From positions 62,001 to 126,000 of the forward strand of contig BBDR01000007.1 in the NCBI GenBank assembly GCA_001312405.1: DNA of 64,000 nucleotides, read 5' to 3'. Below the pieces are notes generated by a model. That model saw nothing but the letters and a program-made list of their open reading frames with translations, was not told where the DNA came from and ran no database searches. A program made the translations under genes and the position numbers. The stretch's first letter is position 1. The number at the start of each line of letters is the position of its first letter. The stretch comes from Clostridium sp. NkU-1 (GTDB taxonomy: Bacteria > Bacillota_A > Clostridia > Lachnospirales > Lachnospiraceae). Positions 1 through 9,867 of this stretch are shown here, piece by piece.

Positions 1-198
1 TTTGGCGCCATTGGGGGAGCAGGAGCGCTGCTTGCCAAATGCATTAAAAAGCTGGAACCCATCGCTTATGAGGATTTGGGAGCAGAGGCTTTGTGCAGAC
101 TTTATGTAGAAGAAATGCCTCTTGTAGTCATTATTGACTGCGAAGGAAATAATCTCTATGAAGAGGGAAAAAGTGCTTATTTAAAGTCAAGAGAGTAA
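1..198 (+). CDS. Fumarase/tartrate dehydratase beta subunit, C-terminal part
   Basis: The first frame is open from the window edge to TAA at 196-198 and gives the last 65 residues of a protein. It opens with FGAIGGAGALLAKC and holds a segment reading AYEDLGAEA, which is the usual end of class I (Fe-S) fumarate hydratase and L(+)-tartrate dehydratase beta subunits. These enzymes hydrate or dehydrate C4 dicarboxylates in the cytoplasm; the beta domain is normally encoded just after the alpha subunit, which would lie outside the window. Fumarase and tartrate dehydratase cannot be told apart from this fragment. The dehydrogenase that follows after 105 bases may use its malate product. Confidence 0.75.
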   Translation, partial: FGAIGGAGALLAKCIKKLEPIAYEDLGAEALCRLYVEEMPLVVIIDCEGNNLYEEGKSAYLKSRE

Positions 199-303
199 TT
201 GGAATGATGAGTAACGGCTTTTTGATGAAAAAGCAGTGGTTTCTGCTAAATGGGAACCAATGTTTTTAAATAAATTATAAAAAAAATACAGGAGGTATAT
301 TTT

Positions 304-1416
304 ATGGGAACCAAAACAAACATTGTGGATTGGAAGACAATTACGGATTTTGTAGTGGATGCATTCAAGGGATATGGGATTCCGGAAGAGGATGCGAAAA
401 TCTGTGCAGATGTATTGCTGGAGTCTGATAAGAGGGGCATTGAATCTCATGGTGTAAACCGCTTTAAGCCCATTTATCTGGACCGTATCAAAGCGGGAAT
501 CCAGAGCCCGGTAACAAATTTTGAAGTAGTTAAGGAAACAAGAACTACGGCAGTTGTTGACGGCCATGACGGCATGGGCCAGGTAATCGGTGTAAAATCC
601 ATGAATATGGCCATTGAGAAAGCCAAAGAATATGGCATGGGAATGGTAGTTGCCCGTAATTCAACCCATTACGGCATTGCAGGCTACTATGCCACCATGG
701 CTTCCCAGGCAGGCTGTATCGGAATTACAGGAACCAATGCAAGGCCTTCCATTGCTCCTACCTTTGGTGTGGAAAATATGCTGGGAACCAATCCTATTAC
801 CTTTGGTATGCCTACGGATGAGGAATTCCCATTTGTGCTTGACTGTGCTACTTCCATTACCCAAAGAGGAAGGATCGAATACTATTCCCGTATCGGCAAG
901 TCCACTCCTTCTGGCATGGTAATCGGACGAGACGGAAAGCCCCAGACAGATTCAGATCAGATTCTCATTGATTTGAATACGGGAAAAGCCGCTCTTGCAC
1001 CTTTAGGCGGAATCGGTGAAGAACTGGCAGGCTACAAGGGATACGGCTATGCCACTGTAGTTGAAATTCTTTCCGCAGCTTTGCAGCAGGGAAATTTCTT
1101 AAGAGCCTTGACCGGCATTGGCGAAAATGGAGAAAAGGTACCCTTCCACCTTGGTCATTTCTTCATTGCCATTGATACGGAAGCCTTTATGGGCCTGGAA
1201 TCCTTTAAAAAGACCTGCGGCGATATTCTCCGGGATCTTCGCGGTTCTGTCAAAGCTCCAGGGGAAGAACGCATTTACACGGCAGGTGAAAAGGAGTATC
1301 TGGTATGGCAGGAGCGCAAAAACAGCGGAGTGCCGATCAATGATGCAGTACAGAAAGAACTTATTAAGATCAGGGATGAACTGGCACTTAACCAGTACCG
1401 GTTCCCATTTGAATAA
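304..1416 (+). CDS. Malate/L-lactate/ureidoglycolate-type dehydrogenase (Ldh_2 family)
   Basis: This intact 370-residue protein belongs to the Ldh_2 (malate/L-sulfolactate/ureidoglycolate dehydrogenase) family of NAD(P)-dependent 2-hydroxyacid dehydrogenases, unrelated to the Rossmann-fold MDH/LDH. Family marks seen are SHGVNRF near residue 53 with the catalytic-region His, the segment NSTHYGIAGYYA near 118, and the nucleotide-binding segment GTNPITFG near 164. The ATG at 304 follows GGAGG at 291-295. The exact 2-hydroxyacid substrate cannot be set from sequence. Placed behind a fumarase/tartrate dehydratase subunit, a malate or related dicarboxylate role is a reasonable inference. Confidence 0.85.
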   Translation: MGTKTNIVDWKTITDFVVDAFKGYGIPEEDAKICADVLLESDKRGIESHGVNRFKPIYLDRIKAGIQSPVTNFEVVKETRTTAVVDGHDGMGQVIGVKSMNMAIEKAKEYGMGMVVARNSTHYGIAGYYATMASQAGCIGITGTNARPSIAPTFGVENMLGTNPITFGMPTDEEFPFVLDCATSITQRGRIEYYSRIGKSTPSGMVIGRDGKPQTDSDQILIDLNTGKAALAPLGGIGEELAGYKGYGYATVVEILSAALQQGNFLRALTGIGENGEKVPFHLGHFFIAIDTEAFMGLESFKKTCGDILRDLRGSVKAPGEERIYTAGEKEYLVWQERKNSGVPINDAVQKELIKIRDELALNQYRFPFE

Positions 1417-1440
1417 GAAATAAGGCCATTTGATTGATAT

Positions 1441-1495
1441 GCCCCCTTTCAGACAAACAAGTGAAATAATAAAACTTGTTTGCCTGGAAGGGGGC
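1441..1495 (+). terminator. 22-bp near-perfect stem-loop after the dehydrogenase gene
   Basis: Arms 1441-1462 and 1474-1495 pair over 22 positions with one A-C mismatch and one G-U pair around an 11-base A/T-rich loop. It sits 24 bases after the stop codon, so a transcript-end role is likely, but no run of T follows on either strand. It could also act as an mRNA 3'-end stabiliser. Confidence 0.6.
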
Positions 1496-1532
1496 ATTTG
1501 GTGCTTGCCCCTAAGGGCCTTGGAATGTCTGG

Positions 1533-1562
1533 TTGCTCTTTTCTGTCAATATATGTTAGAAT
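1533..1562 (+). promoter_or_regulatory. Possible promoter of the tetrapyrrole operon
   Basis: TTGCTC at 1533-1538 and TAGAAT at 1557-1562 are 18 bases apart and lie 47 bases before the hemA start. The match to the sigma-A consensus is partial. Confidence 0.4.
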
Positions 1563-1608
1563 AGGTAAGAGTTTTTATGAACTGATTCTAACGATAAGAA
1601 GGCTGGAA

Positions 1609-2775
1609 ATGATGTATTGTATGAGTGTAAGCCATAAAAAGGCTTCAGTAAATATCCGGGAACGATTCGCCTTCCAGGAAAAAGAGAAGACAGAATTTAT
1701 AGAACGGCTGATGAGAAAGGAAGCGGTGACCGGCGTGGTTGTGCTTTGCACCTGTAACCGCAGTGAGATTTATGTTTCAGGAACAAAGCATGCAATCAGC
1801 GAGCTTCAGCGGGAGGCAGCTGATTTTAAAGGGATCCGCCTGGAAGAACTGCTGAAATATTTAAATATCTACAGTGGGGAAAGCGCCATCGGGCATTTGT
1901 TTAAAGTGGCCTGCGGGTTTGATTCCATGGTTCTGGGGGAAGATGAAATTTTAGGGCAGGCAAAGGCTGCCTATGAGATGTCCAGGGACCAGGGGGCAGT
2001 GGATTACGAAATGAATGTGCTGTTCCAAAGGGCGTTTGCCTGCGCCAAACGAATTAAGACAGATACGAATTTATCCAGAACCCCTCTCTCCGTTGCAACC
2101 CTTGTAGCCAATGAGGTGTTCCGCTTTGAAAAAGAGGGCGGGGAAAAGAATGTAATGGTGATCGGCATGACCGGTAAAATGGGGAATACCATAACAAAGA
2201 ATATTTTAAGCAAGCAGGGCATCCGCGTTACAGGAACGGTCAGAAGCCATAAGTCCCATCTTACCATAGAGGCAAAAGGGGACAGGGTAAGGGTCGTAGA
2301 TTACAAGGACCGGTATCAGTACATGGATGAGATGGATATTGTCATCAGCGCCACTTCGGGACCTCATTATACCGTGACCTGTGAAGAACTGTCTGAGCAG
2401 GTAGTCCCGGGGAAAAAAAACGGCTGTTCATGGATGTGGCTGTTCCTGTGGACATGGACGCTGAGATCGGGGAAATGGAAGGGCTGACCCTTTATAATAT
2501 TGATTATTTTGAAACCCTTTCAAAAAAATAACACAGAAATAAAACTAAAGGAGCTGGACCGGGCAGCCGCAATCATGGAAGAGGAGCTGGATGGAGCCAT
2601 CAAGGAGGTGGTGTTCCATCCATATATTAAGAGAATGGCTGAACTAAAGGAAGCATTTGCGGGAAAACGTCTGGATACCCTTCTTTATGAGATCAGGGAT
2701 CATGTTTCCAGTGAAGACTTAAAGGTGGTCCTTAAAACCCTGGATGGCCTGGAACACTGGATTAAGGAGGGATGA
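1609..2775 (+). CDS. hemA: Glutamyl-tRNA reductase (two frame breaks)
   Basis: Reduces glutamyl-tRNA to glutamate-1-semialdehyde, the first step of C5-pathway 5-aminolevulinate synthesis. The N-terminal SVSHKKASVNIRERF and the TCNRSE motif holding the catalytic Cys (about residue 49) identify it, as do the VLGEDEILGQ segment and a C-terminal dimerisation helix region. The ATG at 1609 is chosen because AGAAGG at 1597-1602 lies just upstream. The frame breaks at the A8 run 2413-2420 and returns at the A7 run 2522-2528. The middle segment, in a different frame, reads as DVAVPVDMD and LYNIDYFETL, so about 388 residues are recovered, normal for the family. The stop overlaps the next start (ATGA), indicating translational coupling. 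Confidence 0.9.
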
Positions 2776-3384
2776 CCGTGTCTTATTTCCCGTTTTTTGT
2801 TGATATTGAGGGAAAAAGGTGTCTGATCGCAGGCGGAGGAACTGTTGCCTGCCGCAAGGCCCTGACGCTCATGGATTATGGCCCGGATATTGTGATCGTG
2901 GCTCCCCAGGTGATTCCTGAGATGGAACAGCTCATAAAGGAGAGCAGGGGAAAACTCACATGGAGGTGCCGGAAATTTGAAGAATCTGATTTGGAAAATA
3001 TGGATTTTGTAATAGCAGGAACCTCGGATGAAGGGGTAAACAGGATGATATCCATTTGGTGCAGGGAGAGGAAGATTCCGGTCAATGTGGCGGATATGCA
3101 GGAGGAATGCAGCTTTATTTTCCCTGCTCTTATTAAGGAAGGGGAAATTACGGTAGGGATTTCCACAGGAGGAAGCTCGCCGGCCCTTGCCCGGTATTTA
3201 AAAAAAGAAGCTTAAGGAAGCCATTCCAAAGGGACTTGGCAGTCTGGCAGAGCAGCTTGGCTCATACAGGGATATGGTCAGGGAAAGGGTGGATTCCCTT
3301 CCGGTCAGAAGGTCGATTTTCGGGACTATGGCAGAGGAAGGAATCTGCCAGGGAGGTTATACCAGAGAACAGGCAGAAGACTGA
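2772..3384 (+). CDS. Precorrin-2 dehydrogenase / sirohydrochlorin ferrochelatase-like
   Basis: Met8/SirC-type protein of about 203 residues. It should oxidise precorrin-2 to sirohydrochlorin with NAD+, for siroheme or cobalamin synthesis. Seen are the N-terminal Rossmann motif CLIAGGGTVACRKA (about residues 17-30) and the segment ISTGGSSPALARYL that ends the catalytic domain, followed by the dimerisation helices. The frame breaks at the A7 run 3200-3206; the remainder (KEAIPKGLGSLAEQLG onward) continues in another frame to TGA at 3382-3384. The ATG at 2772 overlaps the hemA stop. Whether it also inserts iron cannot be decided here. Confidence 0.85.
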
Positions 3385-3405
3385 TAGAAAGGAAGCTGGC
3401 GGAGC

Positions 3406-4307
3406 ATGAGAAGTAAGACCATTCACATTGGAACAAGAAGAAGCGCTTTGGCCGTGGCCCAGGCAAACATAATGGCTGAGGCCCTTGTAAGAACAGGTAC
3501 CGGCCTGTCGGCAGAACTGGTGCTGAAACAGACGGAAGGGGACCGGATCCTTGATAAACCGCTTCTGGAATTCGGAGGAAAAGGCGTGTTTGTGACGGAA
3601 TTTGAGCAGGCCCTTTTGCGGGGCGAGATTGATTTCGCAGTCCACAGTGCCAAGGATCTGCCCATGGACTTAGAAGAGGGCCTGGGAATTGTGGCAGTTT
3701 TGGAGAGGGAAGATCCCAGGGATGTTCTGGTGACGCCTGCTTCCAGTGACCTTTCCGCAAAAAGAGAAATCATAATCGGAACCTCCAGCTTAAGAAGAAA
3801 GATCCAGATTGAGGAAATTGGAAAGACCATGTGGCCGGAGGCTTTGGTGCGATGTGAGAATTTAAGGGGAAATGTACAGACCAGGCTTTCAAAGCTTATG
3901 GAAGGCTCTTATGACGGCATTATTCTGGCAGCAGCAGGATTAAAGCGTCTGGGACTTTGGGAGGACAGCCGGTATCATTACCATTGTTTTGATTGTGAGA
4001 CCTTTATTCCGGCCGGAGGCAGGGAATCCTTGCCGTGGAAGGGCGGCTGGATTCCGGGCTTGAGTCAGTGGTAAAACCTCTTGAGGATGAGGAAGCCAGG
4101 CTGTGCCTGTCTTTGGAACGGAAGATTTTAAGGCTTTTGAATGCAGGCTGCCATGAACCCATTGGCGTGTATTCCCGGTTTAAAGGAGGGAAAATGGAGA
4201 TTCTTGGAATCAGCAGGAGAGGGGAAGAAATAAAACGGATCCATCTGTGGGGAGAAACCGGAGAACTTGACAGGCTGGCGCAGCTGGCCGCCCAGGGCCT
4301 TGCGTAA
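3406..4307 (+). CDS. hemC: Porphobilinogen deaminase (hydroxymethylbilane synthase)
   Basis: Polymerises four porphobilinogens to hydroxymethylbilane in the cytoplasm. Family segments present are IGTRRSALAVAQA at the N-terminus, the substrate-binding HSAKDLPMD, IGTSSLRR and NLRGNVQTRL. The cysteine that carries the dipyrromethane cofactor is in NAGCHEPIG near the C-terminus. A single C appears lost near 4018-4022, where PAGGQGILAVEGR should be read; after the shift the protein runs to 4307, about 300 residues, which is normal. Spacing in the operon is tight on both sides (21 bases before, 13 after). Confidence 0.9.
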
Positions 4308-4320
4308 AAAGGAGGATGCT

Positions 4321-5845
4321 ATGAAGGAAACAGGAGTTGTCTATCTGGTAGGGGCCGGTCCCGGAGATCCGGGGCTTATTACAGAAAAAGGGTTGTCACG
4401 GCTGCGGATATGTGACGCAGTGGTTTATGATGCACTTCTTTCTCCCCGTCTTCTTGATGAGGTACCGGACCAATGCCTGAAAATCCATGTGGGGAAACGG
4501 GCCGGACATCATTCCATGAAGCAGGAGGAGATCAATCAGCTTCTGGTGGAGCTGGCAGGGGAAGGCCTTTCCGTGGTGAGGCTAAAGGGCGGTGACCCCT
4601 TTGTGTTTGGGCGGGGAGGAGAGGAAATCATGGCCCTTTCTGAAGCTGGGATCCCTTATGAAGTGATTTCAGGAGTCACCTCTGCAGTGGCAGCCCTTGC
4701 AAGCGCCGGGATCCCGGTGACCCACCGGGCAGTCAGCAGAAGCTTTCATGTCATGACCGGACACACTCTTTCAGGAGAAGGAACCCTTCCGGCTGATTTT
4801 GATGAATTTGCCAGGCTTTCCGGCACATTGGTTTTTCTTATGGGACTTGGAAATCTGTCCCTCATTGTAAAGGGTCTGTTAAATCAGGGAAAACCGGGGG
4901 AAACACCTGCAGCAGTCATTCAAAACGGAACTCTTCCGGGAGAGAGGACCGTCCGCGGGACCTTAAAGGATATTGAGGAAAAGGTGCGGAGGCTGGAATA
5001 GAAAGTCCTGCCATCATTGTGGTGGGAGAGGTGGTTTCCCTTGATTTTTCTTCGACATTGAAACAGCCCCTGGAAGGGTGTCGGATCGGAGTGACGGGAA
5101 CAGACTCTTTTACGGACAGGCTGAAAAAACAGATTAAATCTTTTGGTGGAACTTCGGAATGCATTCTGAGCCTTTTGATAGAGTCCTGCCGTAAGGGCGG
5201 GAAAATGAAGGAAGCATATGAAAAGCTGCCGTTTTACACCTGGATCGTATTTACCAGTGCCAATGGAGTAAGGGAATTTTTCCATGGGCTTTTGGAATGG
5301 GGATATGATTTCCGGGCAGTGGGCCATGTGAAGTTCGCTGTGGTCGGAAGGGGAACAGCCGATGAATTGCTGCGGCATGGATTTTCTGCCGATTACATAC
5401 CGGAGAAATATCAGGTACAGGACCTGGCAGCAGGCTTGAAAGGCTTGATTTCCAGGGAAGACAGGCTTTTGATCCCCAGATCATCAGGCGGCTCGAAGGA
5501 GCTGAATGAGATTCTGGATGAAGCAGGGGCCTTTTATGATGACATTGTGCTGTATGATGTGGCCTCAGCAGGCCTGGACACAGAAAACAGGGCGGAGGCC
5601 TTAAAGCAATTAGACTATCTGACCTTTTCAAGCGCTTCCGGTGTGGAAGCCTTTTTCAGGGAATCAGATGAGGAAATAAAGGAAGCCCTGGCAGGCCTTA
5701 AAATGGTCTGTATCGGGGACATTACAGCAAAAGCCTTATGGAGCATGGGAGGAAGGCGGATATCATCGCCGGGGTTTACAGCATCAAGGGGATAACGGAA
5801 GCTATCTGTGGGGATTGGAAAGAGGAAAGGAGTCAGTCAATATGA
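4321..5845 (+). CDS. cobA-hemD: Uroporphyrinogen-III C-methyltransferase / uroporphyrinogen-III synthase fusion
   Basis: A bifunctional protein of about 508 residues. The N-terminal half is the SAM-dependent uroporphyrinogen-III methyltransferase, with VGAGPGDPGLIT, RLKGGDPFVFGRGGEE and the GMGNL-like FLMGLGNL. The C-terminal half is HemD, which closes hydroxymethylbilane to uroporphyrinogen III (FTSANGV, then LIPRSS and FSSASGVEAFF). The ATG at 4321 follows GGAGG at 4311-4315. A lost G near 4984-4986 breaks the two halves and another lost base near 5750 breaks the last 30 residues. The true stop, TGA 5843-5845, overlaps the hemL start. The fusion channels the pathway toward siroheme or cobalamin and is common in clostridia. 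Confidence 0.88.
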
Positions 5846-7119
5846 AAATAGAAGAATCCAAAGAATTATTTGAAAAATCAAGGGAGTATTTCCCGGGGGG
5901 AGTCAACAGCCCGGTCCGGGCATTTGGTTCCGTTAAAGGAACCCCGGTCTTTGTAAAACGGGCGTCTGGCTCCCATATTTACGATGAGGATGGAAATGAA
6001 TACATTGATTATGTGAATTCATGGGGACCATGCATTCTTGGACATGCCTTTGGGCCGGTAGTGGAGGCGGTGAGAGAGGCCTGTCTTGACGGTTTATCCT
6101 TTGGAGCGCCCACCAGAAAAGAGCTGGTTCTTGGATCGCTTATCAGGGAGTGTATGCCTTCCATGGAGATGATGCGGATGGTAAGCTCAGGAACAGAAGC
6201 AGTCATGAGTGCGATTCGTGTGGCAAGAGGTTATACGGGAAGGGATAAGATCATTAAGTTTAAAGGCTGCTATCATGGACATTCCGACGGCCTGTTGGTT
6301 AAGGCCGGTTCCGGCGCTTTAACCGGTTCTGCACCGGACAGTGCCGGCGTACCGGCTTCCTATACCCAGCACACATTGCTTGCCAGTTATAATGATGAGG
6401 ATTCTGTTAAAAAGCTGTTTTCAGAATATCCCGATGATATCGGCGCACTGGTGGTGGAGCCGGTTGCAGCCAATATGGGACTTGTTCCGCCAAAGCCCGG
6501 TTTTCTTGAATTTTTAAGGGAGATCACCACAAGGTATGGGGCGGTTCTCATCTTTGATGAGGTCATTACCGGATTTCGTATGGGTCTTGGAGGCGCACAG
6601 GGATATTACGGCGTTGTTCCGGATATGACGACTCTGGGGAAGATCGCAGGCGGAGGAATGCCCATGGGAGTGTATGGGGGAAGAAAGGAGATCATGGAAG
6701 TGGTTTCTCCTTTGGGAAAGGTCTATCAGGCCGGTACCCTTTCCGGCAATCCTGTTGCAACGGCAGCCGGAATCGTGACCATCAGGACCCTGATGGAGCA
6801 GCCGGAAATTTATCCAGCCCTGGAGGAAAAAGCGGGAAAACTTGTAAAAGCCCTTAGGGAAGCTCTTCCGGACACCTGGGTGAATCAGGCAGGATCTCTT
6901 TTCAGTGTATTTTTCACAAAAGATCCGGTCGTGGATTATGATACGGCTCTGGCTTCTGACACGGTCAAGTATGGAACGTATTTCCATTATCTTTTGGAGC
7001 ATGGCATTTACACCGCTCCATCTCAGTTTGAAATTTTGTTTCTTTCTGCGGCCCATACGGCTGAGGATATTGAAAAAACCTGCGGCATTATAAAGGCGGC
7101 GGCAGGGATTCTTTCTTAG
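5842..7119 (+). CDS. hemL: Glutamate-1-semialdehyde 2,1-aminomutase
   Basis: PLP enzyme that converts glutamate-1-semialdehyde to 5-aminolevulinate, completing the C5 route opened by hemA at the start of this operon. The 425-residue frame is intact. N-terminal FPGGVNSPVRAF, the FDEVITGFR PLP segment and TLGKIAGGGMPMG carrying the Schiff-base lysine are all present. Translation should start at ATG 5842 because AAGGAG at 5827-5832 is well placed; an in-frame ATG nine codons earlier lacks a site. The start overlaps the stop of cobA-hemD. No porphobilinogen synthase gene (hemB) lies between hemD and hemL, where it is often found. Confidence 0.95.
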   Translation: MKIEESKELFEKSREYFPGGVNSPVRAFGSVKGTPVFVKRASGSHIYDEDGNEYIDYVNSWGPCILGHAFGPVVEAVREACLDGLSFGAPTRKELVLGSLIRECMPSMEMMRMVSSGTEAVMSAIRVARGYTGRDKIIKFKGCYHGHSDGLLVKAGSGALTGSAPDSAGVPASYTQHTLLASYNDEDSVKKLFSEYPDDIGALVVEPVAANMGLVPPKPGFLEFLREITTRYGAVLIFDEVITGFRMGLGGAQGYYGVVPDMTTLGKIAGGGMPMGVYGGRKEIMEVVSPLGKVYQAGTLSGNPVATAAGIVTIRTLMEQPEIYPALEEKAGKLVKALREALPDTWVNQAGSLFSVFFTKDPVVDYDTALASDTVKYGTYFHYLLEHGIYTAPSQFEILFLSAAHTAEDIEKTCGIIKAAAGILS

Positions 7120-7127
7120 GATCGGCG

Positions 7128-7172
7128 AAAAAGCTTTGGAATGGCTGGAAACAGCTTTTCCAAAGCTTTTTA
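7128..7172 (+). terminator. Terminator of the tetrapyrrole operon
   Basis: A 13-bp perfect inverted repeat (7128-7140 with 7159-7171) ends in a run of T. It lies nine bases after the hemL stop. Confidence 0.85.
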
Positions 7173-7253
7173 AAATTTAAGCTGGATGGCTGTGAACTTT
7201 GCCATATAGATTCTAAAAGTTACATAAATTGTATTAACATTTTCCGCAATCTC

Positions 7254-7282
7254 TTGATAAATAACCTGATTTGGTATATTTT
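7254..7282 (+). promoter_or_regulatory. Likely promoter of the flavodoxin gene
   Basis: TTGATA at 7254-7259 and TATTTT at 7277-7282 are 17 bases apart, 22 bases before the start codon. A TATATT at 7275-7280 is an alternative -10 with 15-base spacing. Confidence 0.55.
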
Positions 7283-7304
7283 AATCTCATAGGAGGCTGA
7301 ATAT

Positions 7305-7808
7305 ATGGACTATTTAGTTGTATATACAAGTAATACCGGAAATACCCAGAAGGTAGCCATGAAAATTTTTGAGTCGCTTCCCGGAAAATCCAAGGACATT
7401 GTCAGTCTGGAGGAACTTCATGGAGAGGAAGCGGATATGTATTTTGTAGGATTCTGGAATAACCGTGGAACCTGCAAAACGGAAGTGATTGACTTTCTTT
7501 CAGATCTCCACGGAAAACGGGTGGCTTTATTTGGTACCTGCGGGCTTTCCGGGAATAAAGAATATTTTAAGCAGGTGGAAAAGCAGGTGTCTGTATTTCT
7601 GCCGGATGATAATGAATATCTTGGCTGTTTTTTATGCGGAGGGAAGATGGCTCCCCAGATTCTTGAAAAATACAGGCAAATGCAGGCAATTCACGATACT
7701 CCTCAGATCAGGGCCTTGATATCCGCATATGAGGATGGGATGCTTCATCCCAATGAACAGGATTTTAAGGACGCGGTAGAATTTGTAAAATCGGTCCTCA
7801 GGGAGTAA
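7305..7808 (+). CDS. Flavodoxin-family protein
   Basis: A 167-residue intact protein with the FMN phosphate-binding loop TSNTGNTQK at residues 9-17, followed by segments typical of short-chain flavodoxin folds (YFVGFWNNRGTCK and LFGTCGLSGN). It should bind FMN and shuttle electrons in the cytoplasm. AGGAGG at 7291-7296 fixes the ATG at 7305. The length and the WNNRGTCK segment recall BilS-type flavodoxins that partner bilirubin reductase, but no bilR-like gene is adjacent, so that assignment stays open. It appears to be a single-gene unit with its own promoter, 24 bases ahead of ftsH. Confidence 0.75.
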   Translation: MDYLVVYTSNTGNTQKVAMKIFESLPGKSKDIVSLEELHGEEADMYFVGFWNNRGTCKTEVIDFLSDLHGKRVALFGTCGLSGNKEYFKQVEKQVSVFLPDDNEYLGCFLCGGKMAPQILEKYRQMQAIHDTPQIRALISAYEDGMLHPNEQDFKDAVEFVKSVLRE

Positions 7809-7832
7809 CAGAAGAAAAAAAGGAGGAGTATT

Positions 7833-9712
7833 ATGGGTTTGAAAGATGACGGCAGTTCACAAAATAATCAGAAAAAAACCGTTTATTTTTTTATTATGTA
7901 ATTGTTTTATTAATTATGATATTGTTTAATGCATTGACAGTTCCCTGGATTCAGTCCAAATCCGTGACTGAGGTTCCTTACAGCACGTTTCTGGAGATGG
8001 TGGATCAGGGGAAGGTTCAGGCGGTTGCAAAGACGGAAACAGAGATCCAGTTCAAATCCGATACCGGAAAGAAGGATTGGGAAGGCAAGCCTGTGTATGA
8101 CGTATATAAGACCGGGCTGTGGCCGGATGATACGCTGACTGAAAGGCTGATTGCCCATGACGTTTCCTTTGAAAAAAACCATAGTCGTGCAGATGTCCCC
8201 TCTGCTTTCTTTTTTACTCACCTGGATCATTCCCATCCTGATCTTTGTGTTCCTGGGGAATTTTTTATCCGGCCAGCTGCAAAAGAAGATGGGCGGCGGC
8301 AATGCCATGACCTTTGGAAAGTCCAATCCCAAAATCTATGCGGAATCAGAAACCGGAAAAACCTTCCGGGATGTAGCCGGACAGGAGGAAGCAAAGGAGG
8401 CTTTAAAGGAGATCGTGGATTTTCTTCATAATCCCCAGAAATATGCGGATATCGGTGCTTCCCTTCCAAAGGGCGCCTTGCTGGTAGGCCCTCCGGGAAC
8501 CGGTAAGACACTTCTTGCCAGGGCGGTGGCAGGTGAAGCCCATGTGCCGTTTTTTTCCATATCCGGTTCTGAATTTGTGGAAATGTTTGTAGGTATGGGT
8601 GCGGCAAAGGTGAGGGATTTATTTAAGCAGGCAGGCGAAAAGGCTCCCTGTATCGTATTTATCGATGAAATTGATACCATAGGTAAGAAACGTGACGGAG
8701 GCGGCTTTACCGGAAATGATGAGCGGGAACAGACCTTAAACCAGCTTTTGGCTGAAATGGATGGATTTGACGGAAAAAAGGGCGTTGTCATATTGGCTGC
8801 CACCAACCGTCCGGATTCCCTGGATAAAGCACTTTTAAGGCCAGGCCGTTTTGACCGCAGGATCCCTGTGGAGCTGCCTGACTTAAACGGGCGGGAAGCC
8901 ATATTAAAGGTTCACGGCAAAAATGTAAAGCTTTCTGATGACGTGGATTTTCATGGAGTAGCGCTTGCCACGGCAGGGTCCAGCGGCGCAGAGCTTGCCA
9001 ATATCGTCAATGAGGCTGCCCTCAGGGCGGTCCGCCTGGGCAGAAAGACCGTAACCCAGAGAGATTTAGAAGAAAGCGTGGAAGTAGTGATCGCCGGATA
9101 TCAGAAAAAGGACGCTTCTGTCAATTCCAGGGAAAGGAAGATCATTGCTTATCATGAGGTGGGGCATGCGCTGGTCGCCGCCTGCCAGAACCACTCGGCA
9201 CCGGTTCATAAGATCACCATTATACCAAGAACCTCCGGCGCTCTCGGTTATACCATGCAGGTAGATGAGGAAGAACGCCACCTTTTGACAAAGGAGGCTG
9301 CCTTAAGTAAGATCGCCACCTTTACCGGAGGAAGGGCAGCAGAAGAACTGGTATTTGATACGGTCACCAGCGGAGCTTCCAATGACATTGAGCAGGCTAC
9401 CAGGATCGCCAGAGCATGGTGACCCGCTATGGCATGACGGATGAATTCGATATGGTGGCTCTTGAGACAGTGACCAACCAGTATCTGGGCGGAGACACCG
9501 CTCTTGCCTGTTCCCCTGAAACGGCCAAGCAGATCGACGATGCTGTAATCAGAATTGTAAAGGATCAGCACCAGAAGGCTTTAAAGATTCTTAAGGACAA
9601 TGAAACAAAGCTTCATGAGATAGCAGAATATCTTCTGGAACGGGAAACCATAACAGGAGAAGAGTTCATGAAGATCGCAGGATTTGATTCTGCAGGAACC
9701 CAGGAAAGTTAA
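7833..9712 (+). CDS. ftsH: ATP-dependent zinc metalloprotease FtsH (three frame breaks)
   Basis: Membrane-anchored AAA+ protease that degrades misfolded and regulatory membrane proteins. The start ATG 7833 follows AGGAGG at 7821-7826. Two membrane segments flank a short external domain (about residues 20-125), then come Walker A GPPGTGKT, Walker B FIDEID, the second region of homology NRPDSLDKALLRPGRFDR and the zinc site HEVGH (the usual motif is HEAGH). Frame breaks are at the T7 run 7886-7892, the A7 run 8172-8178 and a lost A near 9414 in ARAMVTRYGM. About 626 residues are recovered, full length for the family. The C-terminal tail is short. Confidence 0.92.
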
Positions 9713-9801
9713 AAAGCGGGCTTAAGAAAAGAGAGTTTGCCTACCTGCGGGCTATGGATTAAGTAATTGTAAAAATGTTCCAAAAAAAATAGAAAATATG
9801 T

Positions 9802-9829
9802 TTTACATTTTGGTAAAATATGGTATAAT
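9802..9829 (+). promoter_or_regulatory. Promoter of the first chemoreceptor gene
   Basis: TTTACA at 9802-9807 and TATAAT at 9824-9829 with 16-base spacing and a TG just before the -10 box. It lies 38 bases upstream of the start codon. Confidence 0.7.
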
Positions 9830-9867
9830 TCCCGTAAACGTTGTAACTTATAGAGGGGGATTATGCA

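Noticed and set aside
2400..2530. Programmed frameshifting in hemA
   Set aside because: Two opposite shifts at plain A runs restore the original frame; sequence error explains this more simply.
7833..9712. ftsH as a pseudogene
   Set aside because: All catalytic motifs are intact and the three breaks are single-base events at runs or doublets, as in many other essential genes here.
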